A stretch of 32,141 nt of DNA, taken from the NCBI GenBank assembly GCA_017853415.1, contig JAFMJQ010000007.1, positions 1 to 32,141 on the forward strand. The letters are read 5' to 3'. The number at the start of each line of letters is the position of its first letter. Position 1 is the first letter of the stretch. The position numbers and the translations under genes were made by a program. The DNA comes from Thermoleophilia bacterium (GTDB taxonomy: Bacteria > Actinomycetota > Thermoleophilia > Miltoncostaeales > Miltoncostaeaceae). Under the pieces are notes generated by a model. The model saw only the letters and a list, made by a program, of their open reading frames with translations, was not told the DNA's origin and made no database searches. Shown here piece by piece: positions 25,093 to 31,734 of the stretch.

Positions 25093-25097
25093 CCTCC
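25093..25097 (-). promoter_or_regulatory. Ribosome binding site and expression platform of terC copy 1
   Basis: GGAGG lies 10 nt before the GTG. Directly upstream, GCTCGA (25114-25119) and TCGAGC (25098-25103) can form a 6-bp hairpin that overlaps two bases of the 3' strand of riboswitch stem P1. A switch between the two folds is therefore possible; this is an inference. Confidence 0.45.
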
Positions 25098-25117
25098 GCT
25101 CGATCACCGGATGTCGA

Positions 25118-25214
25118 GCCGAGGTCTCCCCCACCCTGTGGTGGGCGGCACGGCCGGAGCCTGCGGGCTCGTAGTGACGACCGGTGCCTGTCGCGGGGTA
25201 CTCCCCTTGGCGGC
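25118..25214 (-). ncRNA. yybP-ykoY manganese riboswitch
   Basis: The leader of terC copy 1 has the two hallmark motifs of this aptamer, which joins two Mn2+-binding loops: GGGGAGTA (25199-25206, read on the minus strand) and, about 70 nt later, GAGACC (25123-25128). They are flanked by the closing stem P1, GCCG and AGG pairing with CCT and CGGC. The hairpins between are GC-rich. A TATAGT -10 box is just upstream. In known cases manganese binding switches on an exporter of the TerC/MntP type, which matches the gene that follows. Only the core motifs and P1 were checked by eye. Confidence 0.85.
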
Positions 25215-25218
25215 GCGG

Positions 25219-25224
25219 ACTATA
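25219..25224 (-). promoter_or_regulatory. -10 box of the riboswitch-terC transcript
   Basis: TATAGT on the minus strand, a near-consensus box, placed so that transcription would begin close to the start of the riboswitch stem P1. No clear -35 box. Confidence 0.6.
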
Positions 25225-25237
25225 CCGCGCCCCTGCG

Positions 25238-25933
25238 CTACTGGTTGCCGAGCAGTTCCTCGTCGGGCACGTCGCGCCACACGCGTGCCGGCAGCCCGGC
25301 CACCAGCTTGCCGGCGGGGATGTCCTTGGTCACCAGGGCGCCGGCGGCCACGAAGGCCTCCTCGCCGATCTCGATGCCCGGGAGGATCACCACGCCGCCG
25401 CCGATGCGCGCGGCCCGTCGGATGGTGGCGCCCTTCAGCAGCTCGTGCCGTGCCTCGGTGCGCCCCATGAAGTTGTCGTTCGTGGTGGTGACGCACGGCG
25501 CGATGAAGACGTCGTCCTCGAGCACGCACAGGCGGGTGATGTACGAGTTGCTCTGGATGTTGCAGCGGTCGCCGATGGTGGTCTGGTTCTCCACGCACAC
25601 CGCCCGGCCGATGCCGCAGTCGCGGCCGATCTGCACGTTCTCGCGCACGAAGGCCTGGTCGCCGATCACGGTGTTGTCGCCCACGCTGCTGCCGGCGAAG
25701 ACGACGGCCCCGGAGCAGATCGACACGCCCGAGCCGATGACCAGCGGCGGCAGCGGCTCGCGCTTGGTGGTGGACCGCCGCGCGAGCTTGGGCTGCTTAC
25801 CCAGCACCACGTTGTCCTGGATCACGCAGCCGGCCCCGATGACCGTGCCGTCGTGGATCACCACGTTGGCACCGATCTCGACGTCGTCGGCGATCTGCAC
25901 GCCCTCTCCCAGCACGAGGTTCTCGCGGCTCAT
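25238..25933 (-). CDS. Left-handed beta-helix (hexapeptide) sugar N-acyltransferase, WbpD/WlbB-like
   Basis: A 231-residue protein made almost wholly of isoleucine/valine-rich hexapeptide repeats (VQIADDVEIGANVVIHDGTVIG..., VGDNTVIGDQAFV..., IGDRCNIQSN, VVILPGIEIGEEAFVAAGALV), the fold of acyltransferases that modify nucleotide sugars. The end PAGKLVAGLPARVWRDV is typical of 3-amino-sugar N-acetyltransferases such as WbpD/WlbB. It overlaps the upstream 3-dehydrogenase gene by 4 nt (ATGA), which together with wbpA suggests N-acetylation of UDP-3-amino-2-acetamido-glucuronic acid. It is somewhat longer than Pseudomonas WbpD. Other sugar acetyltransferases remain possible. Confidence 0.85.
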   Translation of the reverse strand: MSRENLVLGEGVQIADDVEIGANVVIHDGTVIGAGCVIQDNVVLGKQPKLARRSTTKREPLPPLVIGSGVSICSGAVVFAGSSVGDNTVIGDQAFVRENVQIGRDCGIGRAVCVENQTTIGDRCNIQSNSYITRLCVLEDDVFIAPCVTTTNDNFMGRTEARHELLKGATIRRAARIGGGVVILPGIEIGEEAFVAAGALVTKDIPAGKLVAGLPARVWRDVPDEELLGNQ

Positions 25934-26949
25934 CGGGATGCCCCCTCCAGGGTGATCGGTCGGCCGCCCTCGGCCAGTGATGTGTCCATGGCCTCGAGCA
26001 CCTCGACGGTGGCGAGTCCGGCCCAGCCGTCGGCGATCGGCGCCGTGCCCGTGCGGATGCACTCGAGGAAGTGCTGGCACACCAGGCGAAGCGGCTCGGC
26101 GCTGTCGATCTTCGGGCTGAAGATGTCGCCGGACCGCACCTGGATGTACTCGCCGTAGTCGCCCGTGCGCGGCACCGGGCCCTTGTCGTACACGGTGATC
26201 TTGCGCTCCGACTCCATGTCGTCGAACACCACCATGCGCTCCGAGCCGATCACCGTCATGCGGCGCATCTTGTGCGGGTCGAGCCACGACAGGTGCAGGT
26301 GCCCGATGACGCCGCTCTCGAACAGGATGCGCCCGAACACGACGTCCTCCACGCCCTCCTGCAGGTAGCAGGCGCCCGTGGCCGACACCTCCACGGCCGG
26401 CTGGCCCACCAGGTGCAGCATCACGCTGATGTCGTGCGGGCCGAGGCTCCAGAGGGCGTTCTCGTCCTTGCGCACGATCCCGAGGTTGAGCCGGTTGCCG
26501 TAGAGGTAGTGCACGTCGCCCAGGTGCCCGGTGTCCACGAGTTCCTTGACCTTGGTCACGCCCGGGTGCAGCACCAGCAGGTGATCGACCATGCAGGTGA
26601 CCCCCGCGGCCTCGGCGGCCTCGGCCACCGCGCGGGCATCGGCGGTGGTGAGCGCGAGCGGCTTCTCCACGAACACATGCTTGCCCGCCGCGATGGCCTT
26701 GAGCGCCAGCGCCGCGTGGGTGGGCACGGGCGTGGCGATGACCACCGCGTCGGTGTCCGGGTCGGCCAGCACCTCGTCGAGGTCGGTGGTGAACCGCGTG
26801 CGCGGGAATGCCGCCCGGTGGCGGTCGAGCAGCGCCTCGTCGAGGTCGCAGGCCCACGCGAGCTCCGATCCCTCGATGCGGTCGAAGTTGCGCGCGAGGT
26901 TGGGGCCCCAGTAGGACATCCCCACCACGGCCACGCGGATCGGCGTCAC
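25930..26949 (-). CDS. Gfo/Idh/MocA-family oxidoreductase, probable UDP-GlcNAcA 3-dehydrogenase (WbpB/WlbA-like)
   Basis: A 339-residue NAD(P)-dependent dehydrogenase. The Rossmann fold begins RVAVVGMSYWGPNLARN, and the family motif EKPLAL is at residues 95-100, followed by a C-terminal alpha-beta domain with the catalytic-type histidine in LWSLGPHDISVML. In the WbpA-WbpB context it would oxidise C3 of UDP-N-acetylglucosaminuronic acid before transamination. The GTG at 26949 is supported by a 4-nt overlap with the stop of the upstream dehydrogenase gene and the usual start position; the long frame upstream of it is shadow. Other members of this large family act on inositol or glucose, so the exact substrate is inferred. 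Confidence 0.85.
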   Translation of the reverse strand: MTPIRVAVVGMSYWGPNLARNFDRIEGSELAWACDLDEALLDRHRAAFPRTRFTTDLDEVLADPDTDAVVIATPVPTHAALALKAIAAGKHVFVEKPLALTTADARAVAEAAEAAGVTCMVDHLLVLHPGVTKVKELVDTGHLGDVHYLYGNRLNLGIVRKDENALWSLGPHDISVMLHLVGQPAVEVSATGACYLQEGVEDVVFGRILFESGVIGHLHLSWLDPHKMRRMTVIGSERMVVFDDMESERKITVYDKGPVPRTGDYGEYIQVRSGDIFSPKIDSAEPLRLVCQHFLECIRTGTAPIADGWAGLATVEVLEAMDTSLAEGGRPITLEGASR

Positions 26950-28226
26950 AGCGTCCACACGTTCTCCCCTCGCGGTACCGCGTTGCGGAAGTCCACCACC
27001 AGCTGGCTCCTGTCGGCCACGCGCTGCCAGTCGATCCCCGAGTGCGCGGTGACCACCACCACGGCGTCGGCCCCGGCCAGCGCCTCGTCGGTGAGCTCCA
27101 CGCCGGCCATGGTGCGGTCGAATCCATGCCCGGGCTCGAGCTGCGGCACGTGCGGGTCGTGGTAGCTGACGTCGGCGCCCCGGTCGAGCAGCAGCGAGAT
27201 CACCTTGAGCGCCGGGCTCTCGCGCATGTCGTTCACGTCGGCCTTGTATGCCACGCCGATCACCAGCACCTTCGCGCCCTTCAGGGCCTTCTCGTGGTCG
27301 TTGAGCGCCCGGGCCAGCTTGGCCACGCAGAAGTAGGGCATCTGCGAGTTGATCTTGCCGGCGAGCTCGATGAACTCGGTGTGGAAGTCGTACTCGCGGG
27401 CCTTCCAGGTGAGGTAGAAGGGGTCGATCGGGATGCAGTGCCCGCCGAGGCCCGGCCCCGGCCGGAACGGCATGTAGCCGAACGGCTTGGTGGCGGCCGC
27501 GTCGATGACCTCCCACACGTCCACCCCCATGCGGTCGCAGAGCAGGGCCGTCTCGTTGACCAGCGCGATGTTCACGCTGCGGAAGACGTTCTCGAGGATC
27601 TTGGTCATCTCGGCCACCTCGGGGGTGGACACCGGCACGAGCGTGTCGAACGCCTGGCCGTACACCTCGAGCGCCTTCGCGGTGCAGGCCGGGGTGAGCC
27701 CGCCCACCACCTTCGGCGTGCTGCGGGTGGTCCAGTCCTCGCGCCCCGGGTCGACGCGCTCGGGGCTGAATGCCAGGTGGAAGTCCTCGCCGGCGGTGAG
27801 GCCGTACTCCTCGAGGATCGGCGCGAGCTCCTCGCGCGTGGTGCCCGGGTAGGTGGTGCTCTCGAGCACCACCAGCTGGCCGCGCTGCAGGCGGGGGGCG
27901 ATGTCGCGGGTGGCGCCCAGCACCGCGCCGAGGTCGGGCTCGCGGTGCTCGTCGAGCGGCGTGGGCAGGCAGATGACGATCGCCTCGAGGGCGGGAAGCT
28001 CATCGAGGTCGGTGCTCGCCCGCAGCATGCCCGACTCGGTGAGCGGCGCCAGCCGCTCGGACGGGACGTCCTCGATGTGCGAGATGCCGCGGTTGATCGC
28101 GGCCACCTTCTCGTCGACCACGTCGAGCCCGACCACGGGCACGCCCGCCTCGGCGAACACGACGGCCAGCGGAAGGCCGACGTAGCCGAGTCCGATCACG
28201 CCGATGCGCGGCGATGGGGCGCTCAC
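26946..28226 (-). CDS. wbpA: UDP-N-acetyl-D-glucosamine 6-dehydrogenase (WbpA-like)
   Basis: A 426-residue enzyme of the UDP-glucose/GDP-mannose dehydrogenase family that oxidises C6 of a UDP-hexosamine twice to the uronic acid. It has NAD motif GLGYVG at residues 12-17, LPTP, ESTTYPGTT, AFSPERVDPG and the catalytic cysteine C264 in GPGLGGHCIPIDPFYLTWKA. The pattern RVDPG..D and KPFGYMPFRPGPGLGGHCI is typical of the UDP-GlcNAc rather than the UDP-glucose enzymes; UDP-ManNAc dehydrogenases are close relatives. The GTG at 28226 follows the divergent promoter region and a weak AAGGG ribosome site. It heads a three-gene overlapping operon with the 3-dehydrogenase and acyltransferase. Confidence 0.92.
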   Translation of the reverse strand: MSAPSPRIGVIGLGYVGLPLAVVFAEAGVPVVGLDVVDEKVAAINRGISHIEDVPSERLAPLTESGMLRASTDLDELPALEAIVICLPTPLDEHREPDLGAVLGATRDIAPRLQRGQLVVLESTTYPGTTREELAPILEEYGLTAGEDFHLAFSPERVDPGREDWTTRSTPKVVGGLTPACTAKALEVYGQAFDTLVPVSTPEVAEMTKILENVFRSVNIALVNETALLCDRMGVDVWEVIDAAATKPFGYMPFRPGPGLGGHCIPIDPFYLTWKAREYDFHTEFIELAGKINSQMPYFCVAKLARALNDHEKALKGAKVLVIGVAYKADVNDMRESPALKVISLLLDRGADVSYHDPHVPQLEPGHGFDRTMAGVELTDEALAGADAVVVVTAHSGIDWQRVADRSQLVVDFRNAVPRGENVWTL

Positions 28227-28270
28227 TGGGCGCCCTTGGGGATGTTCGTTCTCGGCACAGGCAGCGGCGG

Positions 28271-28277
28271 TATCGTA
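28271..28277. promoter_or_regulatory. Overlapping divergent -10 boxes (28284 gene and wbpA)
   Basis: TATCGTA reads TATCGT on the plus strand, 7 nt before the ATG at 28284, and TACGATA on the minus strand, 45 nt before the wbpA GTG. One 7-bp box could therefore serve both directions. Both assignments rest on motif and spacing only. Confidence 0.45.
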
Positions 28278-28283
28278 GTCACC

Positions 28284-28886
28284 ATGGCCGATGCGGCGCT
28301 CGCGGGGCTCCCGCGCATAGTGCGAGCTGATGACGAGGTGCGATGGCGGGGGCAGGTGCTCACGTCACTCGGGCTCGCGTCGCTCTCGTACTGGATCATC
28401 CTCTGGTTGGTCGAGGGACCCGTCGACCCGGTGTTCGCGGGCATTGTCTTCGCGGCCGCGCTGCTCTTCGCGCTGGTGCTGGGGGGCATCACCAGCCGCC
28501 GCCGATTCGCCCACGCCATGCTCACCCTGCGCCCGCCCCGATCGGTGGTGCACGAGACCCTGGCCGACGCCCGCGAACGCCGCGTGCGCGCCGCCACCAT
28601 CATGTTCCTGGGCGTGGGAATCCTGCTGCTGCTCGACACCGTGGTGAGCGACGTCGGCGCCACGGCCGCCCTGGTGGCGGGGGCCGGCATCGGCGCGGGA
28701 ATCATCGACCGCCTCGAGGCGCGGCGCTGGGAGCGTGCCGAGGACGAGCGCGAGTCGCGCATATTCCTCATGCTGCGGCCCAACGCGCTGATCGCGCGCA
28801 TGGGGATGCAGGATGCATACGAGCTCCCTCGGGGCCGGCAGCAGGGCGACGACGAGCCGCCGGAGTTCCCGGGCACGTACCTCTAG
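28284..28886 (+). CDS. Membrane protein with four helices, function unknown
   Basis: A 200-residue protein with hydrophobic segments LGLASLSYWIILWLV, VFAGIVFAAALLFALVLGGI, AATIMFLGVGILLLLDTVV and TAALVAGAGIGAGII, then a charged cytoplasmic-like tail (EARRWERAEDERESRIF...). The loop RRRFAHAMLTLRPPRSVVHETLADARERR is basic. I do not recognise the family. The ATG at 28284 has TATCGT 7 nt upstream. The gene sits between two divergent/convergent operons of nucleotide-sugar genes, which may point to polysaccharide assembly, but a flippase or polymerase would be larger. Its TAG stop overlaps the epimerase stop within CTAG (28883-28886). Confidence 0.65.
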   Translation: MADAALAGLPRIVRADDEVRWRGQVLTSLGLASLSYWIILWLVEGPVDPVFAGIVFAAALLFALVLGGITSRRRFAHAMLTLRPPRSVVHETLADARERRVRAATIMFLGVGILLLLDTVVSDVGATAALVAGAGIGAGIIDRLEARRWERAEDERESRIFLMLRPNALIARMGMQDAYELPRGRQQGDDEPPEFPGTYL

Positions 28887-29953
28887 CCGAGTTCCGAGAC
28901 GACGGCACGCGCGATGGCATCGGCCGCGTGGCCATCGCCGTAGTACGGCGGGCGCTCGGCGGGCATCGACAGCGCGGCGAGCGCGGCGCGCACCTTGTCG
29001 GCGTCCATGCCCGTGAGCGTGTTGAAGCCGCCGTCCACGGTCTCCACCCACTCGGTGGTGTCGCGCAGGGTCACGCACGGCACGCCGTGGAAGTAGGCCT
29101 CCTTCTGCACGCCGCCGGAATCGGTGACCACCGCACGGGCGCCCATGAGCAGGCTGGTGAAGTCGAGGTAGCCGGCAGGCGGCGCCAGCACGAGGCCGGG
29201 CACCTTGTCGAGGGCATCCCAGCGACCGCCCGCGTGCAGCTTGCCACGGGTGCGCGGGTGCACGGGGAAGATCGCGGGCTCGCCCAGCGACGACAGCACC
29301 TCCACCATGGCGTCGAGCGCCTCGGGCGTGTCGGTGGCTGCCGCCCGGTGGATGGTCACCAGCAGGTAGCCGCCGGGCTCGAGGCCGTGCGCGGCCCCGG
29401 CATCGCGCTCGGCCGCCAGCGGGGCGAACATGCGGCTGGCGTCGAACATCACATCGCCCACCAGGTGCACGCCGCCGGTGATGCCCTCGGCCGCGAGGTT
29501 GTCCACGGCCTGCGTGGTGGGGCAGAGCAGCACGTCGGAGAGGTGATCGGTGACAACCCGGTTCTGCTCCTCGGGCATGGTCCTGTCGAACGAGCGCAGC
29601 CCGGCCTCCACGTGCGCGAGCGGTATCCCGCACTTGGCGGCGGCCAGCGCGCCCGCCAGCGTGGTGGTGGTGTCGCCGTACACGAGCACGGCGTCCGGGT
29701 GCTCGTCGCGCAGCACGTTCTCGAACCGCTCCATGATGGTGGCGATCTGGTGCACGGGCGTCCCCGGGCCCACCTCGAGCGCGTGGTCGGGACTCGGGAT
29801 GCCCAGCTCGTCGAAGAAGAGGTCGGCGAGCTCGGGGTCGTAGTGCTGGCCCGAGTGCACCAGGACTTCCTCCCCCTGGGCGCGGAGGGCGATGCAGAGG
29901 GGCGCGGCCTTGACGAACTGGGGCCGGTTCCCGACAAGGGACACGATGCGCAC
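28883..29953 (-). CDS. UDP-N-acetylglucosamine 2-epimerase family enzyme (WecB/WbpI type)
   Basis: A 356-residue non-hydrolysing 2-epimerase. Blocks: MRIVSLVGNRPQFVKAAPL, VHSGQHYDPELAD, VLVYGDTTTTLAGALAA, PLAHVEAGLRSFDRTMPEEQNRVVTDHLSD and VTIHRA plus DSGGVQKEA. The VYGDT/LAGALAA/FDRTMPEE form looks more like WbpI/WlbD, which epimerises UDP-GlcNAc(3NAc)A, than like E. coli WecB, which would complete the pathway begun by the wbpA operon. This is an inference; a plain UDP-GlcNAc/UDP-ManNAc epimerase is the alternative. The GTG at 29953 has AGGAG 6 nt upstream, and the ccdA-like gene is 8 nt upstream. It is probably in one transcript with ccdA. Confidence 0.9.
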   Translation of the reverse strand: MRIVSLVGNRPQFVKAAPLCIALRAQGEEVLVHSGQHYDPELADLFFDELGIPSPDHALEVGPGTPVHQIATIMERFENVLRDEHPDAVLVYGDTTTTLAGALAAAKCGIPLAHVEAGLRSFDRTMPEEQNRVVTDHLSDVLLCPTTQAVDNLAAEGITGGVHLVGDVMFDASRMFAPLAAERDAGAAHGLEPGGYLLVTIHRAAATDTPEALDAMVEVLSSLGEPAIFPVHPRTRGKLHAGGRWDALDKVPGLVLAPPAGYLDFTSLLMGARAVVTDSGGVQKEAYFHGVPCVTLRDTTEWVETVDGGFNTLTGMDADKVRAALAALSMPAERPPYYGDGHAADAIARAVVSELG

Positions 29954-29961
29954 GAAGGCTC

Positions 29962-30678
29962 CTAGAGGCCGGCGAACCCGATGGTGGCGAGTCGCTGGGT
30001 GATGCGCTCGAGGTTACCGGTGAGCACCATGATGCCGAGCACGATCATCAGCGCACCCCCGATGGCGTTCACCGCGTACCAGCGGTCGCGCAGCCACTTC
30101 GAGGCCGAGAGGGTCTGGGTCATGAAGATGCCCGCGAGCAGGAACGGGATGCCCAGGCCGAGGGAGTACACGAACAACAGCAGCGCCCCGGCGGCCGGCG
30201 ATCCGGTGGGGGCGGCGTACGTGAGGATGCTCCCGAGGATCGGCCCGATGCAGGGCGTCCAGCCCGCGGCGAACGCGGCGCCCACGAGCCCCGCCCCGAT
30301 GAGGGTCTCGGGGCGCTTCGACAGCCGCACGTGGCGATCCGACTGGAACCACCCGATGCGCGGCAGCAGGATCATGGCGAGCCCGAACACGATGAGGATG
30401 ATCCCGGCCACGAGGTTGAGCACCTCGCGATCGCGCGCCAGCGAGCGCCCGACAAGCCCCGCGCTGGCGCCGAACAGCGCGAACATGATCGCGAAGCCCA
30501 TGACGAACGCCGCGGTGGGGCGGATGACCGCCTTCCAGCGCTTGTCCACCTGGTCTGCGGGCACCCCGGAGATGAACGACAGGTACCCGGGGACGAGTGC
30601 CAGCACGCAGGGCGACACGAACGACACGAAGCCGGCCGCGAAGGCGACGGCGAGCGATACGACGGAGAGCTGGTCCAC
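29962..30678 (-). CDS. ccdA: CcdA/DsbD-like membrane thiol-electron transporter
   Basis: A 238-residue, six-helix protein that passes electrons from cytoplasmic thioredoxin across the membrane to extracytoplasmic thiol proteins, for example in cytochrome c maturation. The two redox cysteines are C24 in VSPCVLALVPGYLSFISG and C143 in GWTPCIGPILGSIL, the hallmark positions. The GTG at 30678 gives the usual start just before the first helix; TACCAT lies 8 nt upstream. The 8-nt gap to the epimerase gene suggests cotranscription, although the functions look unrelated. No cytochrome c biogenesis partner genes are in the window, and trxB at the left end is too distant to be an operon partner. Confidence 0.93.
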   Translation of the reverse strand: MDQLSVVSLAVAFAAGFVSFVSPCVLALVPGYLSFISGVPADQVDKRWKAVIRPTAAFVMGFAIMFALFGASAGLVGRSLARDREVLNLVAGIILIVFGLAMILLPRIGWFQSDRHVRLSKRPETLIGAGLVGAAFAAGWTPCIGPILGSILTYAAPTGSPAAGALLLFVYSLGLGIPFLLAGIFMTQTLSASKWLRDRWYAVNAIGGALMIVLGIMVLTGNLERITQRLATIGFAGL

Positions 30679-30686
30679 CGTGGGCC

Positions 30687-30692
30687 ATGGTA
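30687..30692 (-). promoter_or_regulatory. Leaderless -10 box of ccdA
   Basis: TACCAT on the minus strand, 8 nt before the GTG at 30678. Confidence 0.45.
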
Positions 30693-30746
30693 TCCCCGTA
30701 CCGGCGCCGCCCCGCCGAACGACGCCGTGCGCGGGACCTGTGTCAG

Positions 30747-30763
30747 GCGCGCCGCCGGCGCGC
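30747..30763 (-). terminator. GC hairpin at the end of terC copy 2
   Basis: GCGCGCC-loop-GGCGCGC, 7-bp stem with a 3-nt loop, starting at the last base of the TAG stop codon. No T tract follows, so classic intrinsic termination is not supported. Confidence 0.4.
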
Positions 30764-31686
30764 TAGGCCGGGCGCGGGGGCTTCGTCTTGATCCAGCTGT
30801 AGATGATGCTCGTGCCGAGCACCACCACGATCACCGAGAGCGACAGCCAGATCGGCGGGTGCCAGAAGTCCTTCACCAGCATCTTGGCGCCCACGAACGC
30901 CAGCACGATGGCCAGTCCGTAGCTGAGGTACGGGAAGCGGTCGACCAGGCCCTCGAGCACGAAGAAGAGCGACCGCAGGCCCATGAGGGCGAAGGCGTTC
31001 ACCGCGAACACCAGGAACGGCTCGCGCGTCACCCCGAAGGCCGCGGGGATGCTGTCGAGCGCGAACACCAGGTCGGTGCCGGCCAGCATCACCAGCACCA
31101 CGGTGAGCGTGGTGTACATCCACTTGGCGTCCACCTTCACGCGGAACTTCTGGCCCTCGTAGGTGCCGGTGAGCGGCAGCCGCTTCTTGAGGAACTTGAG
31201 GATCGGCGAGTGCTCGGGGTCGGCCGGCTCGTCGGCGTGCCGGAAGAGCTTCCAGGCCGTGTAGATGAGGAACGCGCCGAAGAGGTAGAGCACCCACTCG
31301 GCCTTCGCGATGAGCACCCCGCCCACGAGGATCGCGATGAGCCTGAGCCCGAGCGCGATGAGGATGCCGATGGTGAGCACGCGCAGCTTCGCGGCCGGGG
31401 GCACGGCGAAGAACCCGAACAGCACGATGAACACGAACACGTTGTCCATCGAGAGCGAGTACTCGAGCAGGAAGCCCGACAGGTACTCGGTGGCGTACTT
31501 GGTGTCGAACGCGACACCCACCACGATCGCGAACAGCAGGCCGAGGCCCAGCCACACGCCGGTCCAGGCGAGTGCGCTGCGCAGGCTCATCTCCTTGTCG
31601 CTCTTGGAGATGAACAGCAGGTCGACGGCGATGACCACGACCGTGCCGAGCACGAGCGCGATCCATGCCCAGAGCGGGACGTTCAC
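30763..31686 (-). CDS. TerC-family membrane protein (copy 2)
   Basis: A 307-residue polytopic protein with the same two signature helices as copy 1 but different detail: EYSLSMDNVFVFIVLFGFF (copy 1 has EKALSVDNVF) and GTDLVFALDSIPAAFGVT, and it ends in a helix IWLSLSVIVVVLGTSIIYSW. The second form with SIPAAFGVT is the classical TerC type. Probable metal handling or export. Unlike copy 1 it has no GGGGAGTA riboswitch; instead a 16-bp hairpin directly precedes and includes the GTG start at 31686. A GC hairpin follows its stop. Whether the two TerC proteins have separate metals or partners is unknown. Confidence 0.9.
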   Translation of the reverse strand: MNVPLWAWIALVLGTVVVIAVDLLFISKSDKEMSLRSALAWTGVWLGLGLLFAIVVGVAFDTKYATEYLSGFLLEYSLSMDNVFVFIVLFGFFAVPPAAKLRVLTIGILIALGLRLIAILVGGVLIAKAEWVLYLFGAFLIYTAWKLFRHADEPADPEHSPILKFLKKRLPLTGTYEGQKFRVKVDAKWMYTTLTVVLVMLAGTDLVFALDSIPAAFGVTREPFLVFAVNAFALMGLRSLFFVLEGLVDRFPYLSYGLAIVLAFVGAKMLVKDFWHPPIWLSLSVIVVVLGTSIIYSWIKTKPPRPA

Positions 31687-31720
31687 GGGGCGGCAGTCTG
31701 GTCGAGACCGCCGCCCCGTG
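31684..31720 (-). promoter_or_regulatory. Hairpin containing the start codon of terC copy 2
   Basis: On the mRNA strand, 31720-31705 pairs with 31699-31684 over 16 bp (15 Watson-Crick and one G-U), with a CGACC loop. The last three pairs are CAC with the GTG start. A TAGTAC box (31724-31729) is placed so that the RNA would begin at or near the 5' side of this stem. It may control start-codon access, or be the terminator of the upstream CBM2 gene, whose stop is 15 nt away. Confidence 0.6.
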
Positions 31721-31723
31721 CCC

Positions 31724-31729
31724 GTACTA
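31724..31729 (-). promoter_or_regulatory. Possible -10 box of terC copy 2
   Basis: TAGTAC on the minus strand, about 4 nt before the hairpin that contains the terC start. It lies within the small palindrome CCCGTAGTACGGG, which weakens the call. Confidence 0.3.
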
Positions 31730-31734
31730 CGGGA

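Noticed and set aside
31687-31734. A second yybP-ykoY riboswitch before terC copy 2
   Set aside because: GAGACC occurs only on the antisense strand and there is no GGGGAGTA; the region forms a simple hairpin instead.
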